Positions 1 through 11,500 of a DNA stretch of 64,000 nucleotides are shown piece by piece. The notes below the pieces were generated by a model that saw only the letters and a program-made list of their open reading frames with translations, was not told the origin of the DNA and ran no database searches. A program made the position numbers and the translations under genes. Position 1 is the first letter of the stretch. Each line of letters opens with the position of its first letter. Location: NCBI GenBank assembly GCA_021201865.1, contig JAJQEE010000114.1, positions 35,553 through 99,552 of the forward strand. The letters run 5' to 3'. This DNA is from Tannerellaceae bacterium. GTDB taxonomy: Bacteria > Bacteroidota > Bacteroidia > Bacteroidales > Tannerellaceae.

Positions 1-536
1 GATTGAACGGTCCCGGCGAGGCATTAAATTTTTAGGAGAATCCAGAAAAAAGATTGCCCGGTTTATCGAAGAGTCAGCGAATGATACAGGAGCACAAAAA
101 GTGAGTAATTTGATCCGGTTGCTGGATATCATGGCTGAGTCGGAAGAATATGAGGTTTTAGCCAGTGTCGGATTTACGGAATCAGTCAATTCGGATGATT
201 TTGAACGCTTTAATAAGGTGTATAAATATCTGGTAGTAAATTTACCCATACGGTTAAACTGGAGGAGGTGGCTTCTTTGGTTGGGTTGACACCTACAGCT
301 TTTTGCCGTTATTTCAAAGAGCGAACCAAGAAAACCTTTGTGGAATACCTGAATGATATGCGTATCGGACATGCAAAAAAATTACTGATTGAAGGCAAAT
401 TAAAAATTTCCACAATCAGTGCGGAATCGGGTTTCAATAATCTCTCCAACTTTATTACACAGTTCAAAAAAACACCCGGATGCTTCCGTCTGATTTTCAA
501 AAAGAGTATGGTGTAAAAAAGAAGAAAGTATTATGA
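1..536 (+). CDS. AraC-family transcriptional regulator, C-terminal part (frame broken twice)
   Basis: DNA-binding regulator, cut by the left edge of the window. The frame is open from base 2 and encodes the linker and then a typical AraC double helix-turn-helix (about 254-500: LEEVASLVGLT for the first HTH, ISTISAESGFNNLSNF for the second). Two one-base deletions break it. One is in the AAA at 256-258; restoring an A gives RLKLEEVASL. The other is in the CC at 486-487; restoring a C gives GCFPSDFQKEYGV and moves the stop to 534-536. Both repairs give canonical AraC sequence, so I treat this as one gene. Its position just ahead of the co-directional sugar locus makes it the likely local activator (inference). 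No sensor domain is visible because the N-terminus lies outside the window. Confidence 0.85.
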
Positions 537-643
537 TAAGATAACATAGTTATCCGGAAAAATACCAGAAAAAACTCAATCCCCGGGTATTTATTTTTGC
601 CATATAAAAAAACTCTATTTACAGTTGCAAAAATATAATACCT

Positions 644-1207
644 ATGAAAACACATGAAATTATAAATCCTCCTAACCTTTTTATGCAGAATCTGCTGGTT
701 GGTGATGAGGTGCAGAAAAGTAGGCGAAGGTTAGGTGACCTGATGGGACTTTTTCAGGATCATCAATCTTTTGAGCTCACATCTCCTGATGAGCTTGTTT
801 ATGAAGTATATAGCTATATCCCGGCAGATGAGAAATCACAAGGCGAACTCAACTTCGGGGTAACCCGTCTATATCCGGGTAAAATTGGAAAGGAATACTT
901 TATGACAAAAGGCCATTTTCATACCTGTGAAAAAAGTACGGAGTACTATTGGGGTATAGAAGGAGAAGGCCTGTTAGTGCTAATGGATCAGGAACGGAAC
1001 ATCCGTTCTGAAAAGATGTTTCCGGGAAGCCTGCATTACATAAAAGCCGGTATGGCTCACCGGGTAGTAAATACGGGAAGTACCCTCTTATCTTTCGGGG
1101 CCTGCTGGCCATCGGATGCCGGACACAATTATGATGAAATTGCCTGTAATGGTTTTTCTGCCCGTGTGTTAGAGATAAATGGACTACCTCAACTGATCTC
1201 GTTATGA
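644..1207 (+). CDS. Cupin-type glucose-6-phosphate isomerase
   Basis: Predicted cytosolic metal-dependent isomerase interconverting glucose-6-phosphate and fructose-6-phosphate; 187 aa, close to the roughly 190 aa of the archaeal-type cupin PGI family. The metal-binding cupin motif is visible as GHFHTCEKSTEYYWGIEGEG (about residues 91-110), with His, His and Glu ligands, and the second cupin motif follows around HYIKAGMAHRVVN. No signal peptide. It is the first gene of the sugar locus, and its stop overlaps the next gene's start (ATGA at 1204), so the two are probably translationally coupled. The family call is firm. The true substrate could be another hexose- or ketose-phosphate, because a second, divergent copy lies in the same operon. 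Confidence 0.88.
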   Translation: MKTHEIINPPNLFMQNLLVGDEVQKSRRRLGDLMGLFQDHQSFELTSPDELVYEVYSYIPADEKSQGELNFGVTRLYPGKIGKEYFMTKGHFHTCEKSTEYYWGIEGEGLLVLMDQERNIRSEKMFPGSLHYIKAGMAHRVVNTGSTLLSFGACWPSDAGHNYDEIACNGFSARVLEINGLPQLISL

Positions 1208-2163
1208 ATAAGTATACCATAACGATCGATCTGGGAGGGACTATCGTAAAAATTGGATTGTTACAAAACGGGCAGCTTTTAAATTGTGCCTGTCTGGATT
1301 CCCGGCTTACGCTGGGGCTTGCCTCCAATTTACCTCGCATACAGGAACAAGTAAATGGGTTACTGGAAAGGGCTGCCATTACTTCTGATCAGTTGACAGG
1401 GATTGGCTTAGCTTTTCCCGGATTAGTTAATCCGTTGGAAAACCGAGTAATTTCTACTAATGAAAAATATGATGATGCCTGTGGTTTTGACCTGAATGAG
1501 TGGATGAAAGAGCGCTGGAATGTTCCGTTTTATATGGATAATGATGCCCGGCTGGCAGTCGTCGGAGAGTGGTGCGCCGGAGCAGCCCAGGGGAAAAATA
1601 ATGTGGTGATGATGACCTTGGGAACAGGGATCGGGACAGGGGTTATTATTGATGGAAGCCTCCTGTATGGTCAACATTTTCAGGCAGGCTCCTTAGGAGG
1701 GCACTTTGTCATGGATTATCAGGGACGTAAGTGTTCCTGTGGTAATAAAGGATGTGTGGAATCCCTGGCCTCTTCTTTTTTTCTTCCTGTAATCATACAA
1801 CAGCATGCCTGCCTGTCTCCGGACTTTAAAAAACAGGGTCAGTCTCTTTCCTTTAAAGATATTTTCCGGATGGCAGACGAGAAGAATCCGGACGCAATTC
1901 TGCTACGGAATGAGTGTCTGGATATATGGAGTGCAGCCGTGATCACTTACATACATGCATATGACCCGGAAGTAGTAGTGATGGGAGGAGGAGTCCTGAA
2001 GAGTAAAGAGATAATCCTGCCCTATATACGGGAGAAAGTGGAGCAATATGCCTGGTGTCCGTCCGGAAGGGTTGAAATTGTTACTTCCTGTCTGGAAGAG
2101 AATGCCGCTCTTTTAGGTTTGGATTACTGTATTAAACAAAAACAAAAAAGAATCTTGCCATGA
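1204..2163 (+). CDS. ROK-family sugar kinase
   Basis: Predicted ATP-dependent hexose kinase (glucokinase/fructokinase/allokinase type), 319 aa. The N-terminus carries the phosphate-binding DLGGTIVKIG loop. A second nucleotide loop is GTGIGTGVIID (about residues 140-150). The ROK zinc site is intact: a histidine (GGHFVMD) followed by CSCGNKGCVE (about 178-187). There is no N-terminal helix-turn-helix, so it is a kinase and not a ROK repressor. It overlaps both neighbours by ATGA, at 1204 and at 2160. In this context it would phosphorylate the sugar delivered by the sugar porter before the isomerases act. Sequence alone does not fix which hexose is used. Confidence 0.9.
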   Translation: MNKYTITIDLGGTIVKIGLLQNGQLLNCACLDSRLTLGLASNLPRIQEQVNGLLERAAITSDQLTGIGLAFPGLVNPLENRVISTNEKYDDACGFDLNEWMKERWNVPFYMDNDARLAVVGEWCAGAAQGKNNVVMMTLGTGIGTGVIIDGSLLYGQHFQAGSLGGHFVMDYQGRKCSCGNKGCVESLASSFFLPVIIQQHACLSPDFKKQGQSLSFKDIFRMADEKNPDAILLRNECLDIWSAAVITYIHAYDPEVVVMGGGVLKSKEIILPYIREKVEQYAWCPSGRVEIVTSCLEENAALLGLDYCIKQKQKRILP

Positions 2164-3924
2164 TGGATCAATTATCTAATTATGATAAATACCCGGTTGT
2201 AAAGGTTTCCGGCTGTACAGACGGTTGCTGGCAGGGATGGGGGGATATTGGAGTTGAAATAAACCGGTATATATCCGGCTATACAAAACCGGTAAAAAAA
2301 GTGGTCATCGAATGTTATCCGGGTGTATTGGACAAAGAACTCGTGGAAGCCCTTAGTGTTGCTTTAGGGGATGAATATTTTTTCTTTTCATCAGATGCTA
2401 TGCTTTCTCAACAGGAGATCAATGACTTTTTTTCAGAAGATATAACAACAGATGAAGTGTTCGGATATCTGACACGCCACACGATTGATAAATTCTTTGA
2501 TCCGAAAAAAGTTTCGGAACTACGGAAACAGATCAGTGCCGTAAAAGAAGGTGTCATCAGTATATATGGTACAGGAGCGGCTTATATTTGTCCGGATGCG
2601 GATGTATTGATCTATGCGGATATGCCCCGTTGGGAAATTCAGCAACGGTTCCGCCGGAATGAAATCAGTAATTTAGGTATCGAAAACCGGAATGAACGCC
2701 CTTCTCTACAATATAAAAGATCCTTTTTCGTAGATTGGCGGGTATGTGACCGGTTTAAGAAAACGATTATGGATCGCTGGGATTATCTACTGGATACGAC
2801 CCTATTGGGTTCCCCTAAAATGGTAACCGGAGAAAATATACGCAGAGGATTGCAAAAAGCACTCACTACTCCTTTCCGGGTAGTACCTTTTTTTGATCCG
2901 GGACCCTGGGGAGGGCAGTGGATGAAAAAAGTAATCGGTCTGGATGAGTCAGTTCCTAATTATGCCTGGTGCTTTGATTGTGTCCCGGAAGAAAATAGTC
3001 TTTTATTGGGATTTGGAGATATGACGATTGAAATACCCTCTGTTAATCTGGTTTTTGCCTATCCCCGGGATTTATTGGGGGTCCCTGTATACGGAAGGTT
3101 TGGGGATGAATTCCCTATCCGTTTCGATTTTCTGGATACCATAGGGGAGGAAACCTGAGTGTACAGGTGCATCCGTTAACGGAATATATTCAGGAGACGT
3201 TTGGCATGCGATACACGCAGGATGAAAGTTATTATCTGCTCGATGTGGGAGAAGAGGCAGTCGTATATCTGGGATTAAAAGAGGGAGTATATCCGGAACA
3301 GATGATTTCAGAATTAAAAGAGGCACAAATATCGGGAAAGTTTGATGTAGAAAAGCACATTGGTAAATATCCGGTAAAAAACACGATCATATATTAATTC
3401 CAGCAGGGACAATCCACTGCTCCGGAAAAAATAGTATGGTGTTGGAAATCAGTGCTACCCCATTCATTTTCACCTTCAAATTATGGGACTGGGGACGTGT
3501 CGGGCTGGATGGCAAACCTCGTCCGATCAACATCGGACACGGAGAACAGGTTATTCAATGGGACCGTACGGAATCATGGGTCACAAAAGAATTGATTCAT
3601 CCTGTCACTTTGATCCGGGAAGAAGAAGGAATACGCGAAGAGCGGACTGGTCTCCATCTACAGGAATTTATTGAAACCCGCCGCCACTGGTTTACGGTTC
3701 CTGTCCTGCATACAACAGATGGTAGTGTTAATGTCCTTAATCTGGTAGAGGGAAGAGAAGTGATCGTAGAAAGTCCGGAAGGACTTTTTGAACCATTCAT
3801 CGTTCATTATGCAGAAACCTTTATTGTTCCGGCTTCCGTAGAAAGCTATATCATCCGCCCTTATGGAGCATCCAAAGGGAAAGAATGTGCCACCATTAAA
3901 GCCTACGTAAGACATCATGCATAA
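2160..3924 (+). CDS. Class I mannose-6-phosphate isomerase-like protein with extra N-terminal domain (frame broken twice)
   Basis: About 588 aa once repaired. Residues 1 to about 230 form a region I do not recognise with certainty; stretches such as ICPDADVLIYADMPRWEIQQ recall P-loop uridine-kinase folds, but no Walker A motif is present. From about residue 270 the protein is PMI-like, with LSVQVHPLTEY holding the zinc-site Gln and His of type I PMI, HILIPAGTIHCSG supplying another His, and a C-terminal cupin. Break 1 is a missing G in the GGGG at 3144-3147 (repair gives IGGGNLSVQVHP). Break 2 is a missing A in the A run near 3376-3381 (repair gives PVKKHDHILIPAG). It starts in an ATGA overlap with the kinase and overlaps the next gene by 8 bases. 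It probably isomerises a hexose phosphate; the role of the N-terminal part is unknown. Confidence 0.75.
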
Positions 3925-4704
3925 GCCTTTATTTAACAGCGGTATAGAAATAACTCCTCATCCCTCAGGGATCGGCTTTATGTATGGGAACGACGTATTT
4001 GGTCCTGAACCGGAGAACCGGAAACTGGATGATATACGGGAAAGCCTGATGAATCCTTTATGTGACGGACCGGAAATAGTCTATTCGATTGCTATGGATG
4101 TAGGAAAGAAAAAAGATCAGGACCGTTTGAAAGAAATGCATTTACTCTTTGGTGTGGTGACCTATGCTGCGGGCAGATTAGGACATGAACCTGTCCGGAG
4201 CCAGGGACATATGCACAAAATATCTTCTTACAGTGGCTGGTCTACTCCGGAAATATATGAAATCTGGTCCGGAAAGGCCATAATATACATGCAGGAGGTA
4301 GCAGCATACGATCCGGGCAGATGTTTTGCCGTTATAGCGGAACCCGGGGATGTAGTGATGTACCCCCTTACTGGATACATGCAACTGTCAGTGCAGATCC
4401 TGCCATTCCTCTGACGTTTGGAGCATGGTGTGACCGGGAATATGGATTTGTATATGATCAGGTACGCCGTTACCGGGGCATTGCCTGGTTCCCTGTCTAC
4501 ACAGAGGAAGGAGAACTGGAATGGATGGCTAATCCAAATTATGGAGCCTCCTCTCTTATCACTAAGACACCGGGTAATTATGAAGCGCTGGGAATTAAGG
4601 CGGGAACTTCTATCTACCGGACGTTTGAAGAAAACCCGGAAACCTTTTTATATGTTCCCAGACCTCAGCTAAAAGAAAAAGTCTGGCGTGATTTTGAACC
4701 TTAA
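3917..4704 (+). CDS. Second cupin-type glucose-6-phosphate isomerase, long form (frame broken once)
   Basis: 262 aa after repair, longer than the 187-aa copy at 644. Metal-binding cupin signature GHMHK at about residues 96-100, then a conserved Glu (STPEIYEIWSGKAIIYMQE) and a second cupin half ending PPYWIHATVSAD. A C is missing in the CCCCC at 4363-4367; restoring it gives DVVMYPPYWIHAT and joins the two halves. The start ATG at 3917 lies inside the end of the preceding gene (8-base overlap), which supports co-translation. Having two members of the same isomerase family in one operon is unusual and suggests different substrates or steps; which one makes fructose-6-phosphate cannot be told from sequence. 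Confidence 0.82.
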
Positions 4705-4719
4705 ATACAACTACCAACC

Positions 4720-6149
4720 ATGAAGAATACATATAATAAAAATCTGATTTATATCATTGCTCTTATCGCTGCTACAGGAGTGCTCCTGTTTGGCTTTGAT
4801 ACAGGTGTCATCTCCGGAGCGATCCCCTTTTTCCAACAGGATTTTGGTATCGAGGATGATATGATAGAATGGGTGACTTCCTCCGGATTAGCCGGTGCGA
4901 TACTGGGTGCGCTTTTTTCCGGGAAAATAACTGACCGTATAGGAAGGAAAAAGGTGATTCTGGCATCTGCGGTTATCTTTGCGACCGGAGCGTTGTGGTC
5001 GGGTTTTGCTCCGGATATTTACCAGTTGATTGCCTCCCGCTTATTCCTGGGAATAGCCATCGGGGTATCTTCTTTTGCTGTCCCTCTGTATATTGCTGAG
5101 ATCTCACCTACGCATTTACGTGGCAGACTGGTATCTCTCTTTCAGTTAATGATCACATTAGGAGTTTTAATCTCTTATCTGTCAGACCTGTTTTTGCCAA
5201 TGAACAGGATGTTACCTGTTGGCGGCCTATGTTTTACGTAGGAGTGTTTCCGGCGCTGATCCTGTTGACCGGAATGTTCTTTCTCCCGGAAACACCCCGT
5301 TGGCTGATGAGTAAAGGCCGGGAAAAAGAAAGCCGTGCTATTCTGGCAAGAATTGAGCCGGCAGAAACCGTGACAGTATGGACAGACCAGATCAGCCATG
5401 AAATAAAAGAAGAAGATACCCGTAGTGCCGGCTGGAAAGAGTTACTTCAGCCCTGGCTGCGAACCCCTTTGATCATAGCTGTGGGAATTATGTTTTTTCA
5501 GCAGTTTGTGGGAATTAATACAGTCATATATTACAGTCCCAAAATATTTCTGATGGCAGGGTTTGAGGGTACCATATCTGCTATCTGGGCAGCCGTGGGA
5601 GTAGGTGTGGTGAATGTGATATTTACAGTACTATCCGTCTATTTTGTAGACCGTCTGGGACGTCGTAAACTCTATTTTATCGGCTTAAGCGGTATTATCT
5701 GTTCACTGATCGCTTTAAGTAGCTGCTTTTTCTTTATGAATCGGGTAGAAGAGATGGGAAAGTGGGTCACCATAGGTTTGGTATTTCTCTATGTCGCCTG
5801 TTATGCGATTAGTATCGGACCCTTAGGATGGTTGATTATCTCAGAGGTTTTTCCCCAGCACGTAAGAGGAATAGGTTCTTCTTTAGGATCTCTGTCCGTC
5901 TGGTTTTTTAATACGATCGTCTCTTTCACATTCTTCAAAATTATTAAATTATTATCAGTCCCGGGAACCGGAGTGGGGATTGCCGGTGAAACAACCGGCA
6001 ATCCTGCCGGAGCTTTTTTCTTCTATGCCATCATCGCTCTTGCAGGGCTAATCTGGGGATATTTTTATATCCCGGAAACCAAAGGTATTTCACTGGAAAA
6101 GATAGAACAACACTGGAGAAAAGGGGGAGATCCGCGAAGTTTGAAATAA
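4720..6149 (+). CDS. MFS sugar porter (XylE/GLUT-like; frame broken once)
   Basis: Inner-membrane sugar/H+ symporter of the sugar porter family, about 476 aa and 12 predicted TM helices. Family motifs in order: LLFGFDTGVISGA in TM1, GRKK after TM2, PETPRWL in the central loop, QQFVGINTVIYYSP in TM7, DRLGRRKL, and PETKGISLEKIE at the C-terminus. A T is missing in the TTTTT at 5191-5195; restoring it gives LFFANEQDVTCWRPMFYVGV, the usual loop in this family. It starts 15 bases after the second isomerase. It would bring the released mono- or disaccharide into the cytoplasm for the ROK kinase and isomerases. Confidence 0.88.
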
Positions 6150-6254
6150 AAATAATAAAATACTATAACTGTTGGTTGAAATCCTGGAAAAAACGATACC
6201 GGATTTCCTGTAACTTGCAGTAAGTAAGCTAACCATTAATAAAAATAGAAAACC
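6150..6254 (+). other. Short gap with an imperfect hairpin between sugar porter and GH2 gene
   Basis: Arms AAATCCTGG (about 6179) and CCGGATTT (about 6200) can form a bulged hairpin, but no U-run follows, so it is not a clear terminator. It could be a processing or attenuation site between the cytoplasmic half and the envelope half of the locus. Confidence 0.25.
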
Positions 6255-8486
6255 ATGAAAAGACTATATATATATCTATTATGTATGCTACCCCTGATTG
6301 CCGGGGCAGAAGGCAGAACTACAATTTCACTAAACGGAGAATGGGAATTTGAACAGACAACGATCGCTTTCCCACCTAAAAAATATACACGGAAAATTCC
6401 TGTGCCGGGGTTGGTTCATTTAGCAACTCCCCGGATAGAGCAGTATGAAAAATTTTTCCGGCGTCCGGAAGATACAGAACTACAGGAACAACATAATTTT
6501 CTGGATATCGACTATACTCCTATGTATAACTGGTATAGACGCAAAGTACAACTGGATAAAAATCTGGAAGGACAACAACTCTATCTTACGATCCGTAAAA
6601 GCCAGTATGTAACCGTGGTATATGTTAACGGCCAACTAATGGGGCGTTCGATAGAATGTTATACACCTATTGAAATGAATATTACGGATGCGATACGTCC
6701 CGGAGAGGAGAATGAGATTCTGATATTGGTGGGGGATAGGGCATGGTTGCCCAGTCAGGCTGCCGGAAGTATAGATAAAGAAAAAATCAGGTATTTACCA
6801 GGTATATGGGATGATGTGTTTTTGACAGCTACAGGCAAAATAAAAGTTGATAAAGTTTTGTTCCTGCCTTCTCTGAAAGAAAAAAAGGTCACTGTGAAAA
6901 CCCGTCTGCTGAGTGCCTATCCTCCACAGATGTTATACGGAGATCCCATGTATGATGAGTGTCGCCTGGAGTTTATTCTTAAAGAAAAAGAAAGTGGTAA
7001 GGAAGTTGCCAGAAAAGAAATACAGGGACAGGCTAAACGGGATAATCAGACTTTCTTTGAAACGGAAATTGAATGGGCAGACCCCGTAGCATGGAGTCCG
7101 GAACATCCCTTTTTATATGAAGGAGAGGTCAGAGTCTATGACAACCATACATTAACGGACGTCTATTCGACCCGTTTCGGGATGAGGGATTTTTCCCGGA
7201 AAGGAAAATTCTTTAACCTGAATGGAGAGAAGTACTATCTGCGTGGCTCCAATATCACTCTCCAACGTTTCTTTGAAGACCCCGACTGCCGGGATCTCGT
7301 ATGGGACCGGGAATGGGTCAAAAAACTAATGGTTGACCTGCCTAAGTCCATTGATTGGAATGCGATGCGTATCTGTGTGGGAATAGTACCGGATTTCTGG
7401 TATGACCTGTGCGATGAATATGGAATAGTGTTACAGAATGAATGGTGCTACTGGCAAACTCACGGATGGGATGACCAGATTCGCAAAGAATATACCGAAT
7501 GGGTATGGAGTGACGGGAACCATCCCAGTATTGTTATCTGGGACGCGATTAATGAAAACTGGGATGAATTTATCGGGAATGTGTTGATCCCGGAGTTAAA
7601 GCAATTAGATCCGACCCGGATCTGGGATGCCGGTTATATGACAGATGAACATATGGGAGGAAATGATGAAATGGATGAACCTCATCCTTACCGGGCGCTG
7701 ACTTTGATGCATTCCAGTGAACTCAACGATTACTTCAGACGAAATCCTTATAATCTGGGAGATCTGAATGCCTGGGAAGGATTCCGGAACATTCAGGATG
7801 CCGGAGTACCCCAGTTGGTCAATGAATATGGCTGGATCTGGCTCTGGAGAAACGGGAAACCTTCCAAGCTGACAGTAAACAATTACAACTACTATTTAGG
7901 AGCAGAAGCCTCTTCACCGGAAGCATGCAGGCAGTTACAGGCCTACTGGTTACAACTCGAAACAGAATGGTTACGGGCCGAGAGAAACATTGCAGGAGTG
8001 TTAGCCTTCTGCCATCTGACCAATAACTACGGATTTACCGGTGACTGGTTTATAAATGATATTAAAGACCTGGAAGTATCCCCGGCATTTGACTGGTTCA
8101 AACACTGTTTTGCTCCGGAAGCCGTTTTTATAGACCTGGTGGATCAACGGTACACCAAACATCTGGCTCCCTATCTTCCCGGAAGTCACCTGGCCTTTAA
8201 TCTGGTCGGAATCAATGACTACAAAAAAGTATCTGAAGGAAAAGTACTGTTAAAGCTCCTGGATAAAGAAGGGAAAGTAACTACTTCCATAGAAAAAAAG
8301 ATCCGGATTGCCGGACATGATAAGAAAGTTATTCCCTGTGTAGTGGAATTACCTCAGCAGGCAGGCGGCTATCTGGTGGTGGCAGAGTACTATCCGGAAG
8401 ATAAAAAAGAACCGGTGATAAGCCGTAGATATATAACGGTTGGCAAAGAAAATACAACTTATGAATATTATGAAATAAAACCCTGA
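6255..8486 (+). CDS. Glycoside hydrolase family 2 enzyme (beta-galactosidase/beta-mannosidase superfamily)
   Basis: 743 aa with an N-terminal signal peptide (MKRLYIYLLCMLPLIAGAEG), so periplasmic or outer-membrane associated. The order is GH2 sugar-binding jelly roll (about 25-190), Ig-like domain (about 195-305) and TIM barrel (about 310-640), opened by YYLRGSNITLQRF. The putative acid/base is Glu434 in WDAINENWDE and the putative nucleophile is Glu524 in LVNEYGWIW. The residues around Glu434 are not those of LacZ, so I do not assign a galactosidase. The C-terminal 100 residues look like another beta domain. It sits between the sugar porter and the SusC gene and would trim the oligosaccharide brought in by SusCD. 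Linkage specificity is unknown. Confidence 0.88.
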   Translation: MKRLYIYLLCMLPLIAGAEGRTTISLNGEWEFEQTTIAFPPKKYTRKIPVPGLVHLATPRIEQYEKFFRRPEDTELQEQHNFLDIDYTPMYNWYRRKVQLDKNLEGQQLYLTIRKSQYVTVVYVNGQLMGRSIECYTPIEMNITDAIRPGEENEILILVGDRAWLPSQAAGSIDKEKIRYLPGIWDDVFLTATGKIKVDKVLFLPSLKEKKVTVKTRLLSAYPPQMLYGDPMYDECRLEFILKEKESGKEVARKEIQGQAKRDNQTFFETEIEWADPVAWSPEHPFLYEGEVRVYDNHTLTDVYSTRFGMRDFSRKGKFFNLNGEKYYLRGSNITLQRFFEDPDCRDLVWDREWVKKLMVDLPKSIDWNAMRICVGIVPDFWYDLCDEYGIVLQNEWCYWQTHGWDDQIRKEYTEWVWSDGNHPSIVIWDAINENWDEFIGNVLIPELKQLDPTRIWDAGYMTDEHMGGNDEMDEPHPYRALTLMHSSELNDYFRRNPYNLGDLNAWEGFRNIQDAGVPQLVNEYGWIWLWRNGKPSKLTVNNYNYYLGAEASSPEACRQLQAYWLQLETEWLRAERNIAGVLAFCHLTNNYGFTGDWFINDIKDLEVSPAFDWFKHCFAPEAVFIDLVDQRYTKHLAPYLPGSHLAFNLVGINDYKKVSEGKVLLKLLDKEGKVTTSIEKKIRIAGHDKKVIPCVVELPQQAGGYLVVAEYYPEDKKEPVISRRYITVGKENTTYEYYEIKP

Positions 8487-8527
8487 ATGAGATGTATTTA
8501 ATAGAAATTTAAAATTATGAAAGAAGT

Positions 8528-11500
8528 ATGAAAAAACTATTAACCTTGTTGCTATTATGTGCAACTTTTTCCCTTGCTGCCCAACAGGTGCAGATAAAAG
8601 GTGTAGTGGTCTCTAAAACCGATGACCTGCCTCTGATAGGGGTAAATGTAGTGGTAAAAGGAACCACCACAGGTACGATGACTGATATGGATGGCCGGTT
8701 TGAATTAACTGCACCGGCAGGAAGTGTGATCACATTCAGTTATATCGGGTATAAACCACTGGAAATCCTGTCCGATGCTTCCGGCAGAATGCATGTAGAG
8801 ATGACAGAAGCAACCGAACTACTGGATGATGTGATAGTAGTAGGCTATGGAGTTCAGAAAAAGAGTGTGGTCACCGCTGCTATCAGTAGTGTAAAATCCG
8901 AAGATCTCGGAAAGCTGGTTCCTACACGTGTGGAAAATATCCTGAAAGGCCAGGTTTCCGGTGTACAGATTATCAGCCATTCAGGACAGCCGGGTGCGGA
9001 TGCTAATGTACGTATTCGTGGTATCGGAACAGTCAATAAAAGTGATCCACTCTACATTATTGATGGAATGGCTGTGGACGGAGGGCTACAGAATCTGAAT
9101 CCTGTGGATATTGAATCCATAGAGATACTGAAAGATGCAGCTTCTGCCGCCGTATATGGCTCCCGTGGTGCGAATGGCGTTATCTTGATTACCACTAAAT
9201 CCGGAAAAGCAGGCAAAGCACGTATTACGTATGATGTATCCTATGGCTTTCAGAATCCCTGGAAAAAGAAAGATGTCCTGAATTCAGAACAATACATGAT
9301 CTACCGGAATGAAATGAGTGTCAACGGAGGAGGCAGCGAAGTCTATTCAGCAGAAGAATTAGCAGCGGCCCGGCGTGGAGAATTGCCGGACACGAACTGG
9401 CAGAATGAAACATTCAATAAAAATGCTCCGGTTGTGAACCACCAGATCGGCATCAACGGAGGTACTGATAAAGGTTCTTATTACCTGTCTCTGGGATATT
9501 TTAGCCAGGATGGTATTGTCGGAGGAGACTATGGGATGTCCAATTATGATCGCTGGAATGTGCGTATGAATAATGTATATGAAGTCCTGAATGCTGAAAA
9601 AAGCAGGAACTTCCTCCATAAAGTGACAGTTGGTAGCAATCTGAGTTATGCAAGAGCCAAGACAATCAACGTTCCCGGAGGAGTAAACACCATGTACGGT
9701 TCCATCCTGGGAAGTGCCACCTCCATGAGTCCGTTGGTAGATGTGTATGCCTCAGAAGCGGAAGCCGCAGACATACTGGCATCCCATCCCTATGCAGTCA
9801 CGGATAAAGAGGGACGGGTATTTTCTCTGGCCCCATCCAATTTCCAGGAGATCGTGAATCCGGTAGCCTACTTGAACAGACCTCAGCGGATGAAAAAGAA
9901 TGAAGATAAAATAATCGGTTCATTCTATGCGGAAGTAGATGTCTGGGAAGGACTGAAATTCAAATCAACGTATGGTATTGACCTGTCCTTCTGGGGAGAA
10001 GATGAATATGCTTTTCCGTATTATTTATCCCAGCAAAACCGGTTGGAAAATACATTTGATTCCTATGCCAGGTCACAGATGAACCGGGGTTTTGCCTGGC
10101 AGATTGAGAATGTGTTTACCTATAATAAAACGATTAACCACGTACACAATTTAGGAGCCATGGTAGGACAATCCAGCCGTGAATATAAATCCCAGCAGGT
10201 ATCCGGAACGGCCTATGATCTGCTGTCCTATGATCCGTATATGGCAGCGCTGAATTCAGCCACAGCAGATCCGGATCGCCAAAGGTCATCCGGCTACCGG
10301 GACTACACCACCCTGGCCTCTTATTTCGGACGGATAGACTACAACTACGACGAACGCTATATGGTGCAATTTACTTTGCGTCGTGACGGGTCCGATAAGT
10401 TTGGTTCTAACAATAAATGGGGTATGTTCCCTTCTGTTTCAGCAGGTTGGAATGTGACCAATGAATCCTTTATGCAGCATGTGGATTGGCTGGATTTTAT
10501 GAAACTCCGTGGCAGTTGGGGTATCAATGGAAACCAAAATATAGATCCGTTTGCCTATGCCAGCCTGATGAATGGCGGACAAAATTACTATTTTGGACCC
10601 AATGGCTCGGAATCGATGCAATATGGAGCAAGTGGTGGCCGGCTCGCAAATGCCGACCTGAGATGGGAAGAATCCAGACAGACCGATATCGGTATGGATC
10701 TACGCTTTCTGAACCATGCCCTTACTTTCTCTATGGACTATTATAAAAAGAAAACAGAAGGGATGTTGAAAGAACAACCCATACCCTCTTATGTAGGAAG
10801 AACTGCACCCTGGATGAATGCCGGTAAAATGGAAAACTGGGGACTGGAGTTTGATTTAGGATACCGTTTCTCTGTTTCAGATTTCAATGTGGCTATGAAG
10901 TTAAATGCATCCTATGTCCAGACTAAACTGATTGATCTGGGTGTCCCATCCGGACAGGATCAATGGGGAGGAATGGGTTCTGCCGGTATTGATGACTTTA
11001 TCTATGCGACTAATGGAATGCCGTATCCCTATTTTTACGGATGGAGAACCGATGGAGTTCTGCAAAATCAGGCGGAGGCAGATACATATAATGCAAAATT
11101 CGGTGCCAATGCAGTACCCGGTGATTTCCGGTTCAAAGACCTGAACGACGATGGAGTTATTGATGACCAGGACCGCGAGAAGATTGGTCGTGCCTTTCCG
11201 GATTGGACGTATGGATTTACACTGAATGCAGATTATAAAGGATTTGACCTGTATATGTTTTTCCAGGGCGTCATCGGAGCAGATATTTTTGACCTGCCCC
11301 AGTTTAACTATATCAACGCTTCCAACCGTCCGACATGGATTATGGATAGCTGGAGGGGAGAGGGAACGTCTAATACATTGCCCCGCCTGACCACGGTGGA
11401 TACGAATAGAAACTGGAGAACTTCAGACTTCTATATCAAAAATGGGAATTACCTGAGACTGAAAAATATCCAGTTAGGCTATACTATCCCGCATACTCTT

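Noticed and set aside
900..1379. 159-codon minus-strand ORF opposite the first cupin isomerase
   Set aside because: It is fully covered by two well-supported plus-strand genes and has Cys/Ser/Pro-rich shadow composition.
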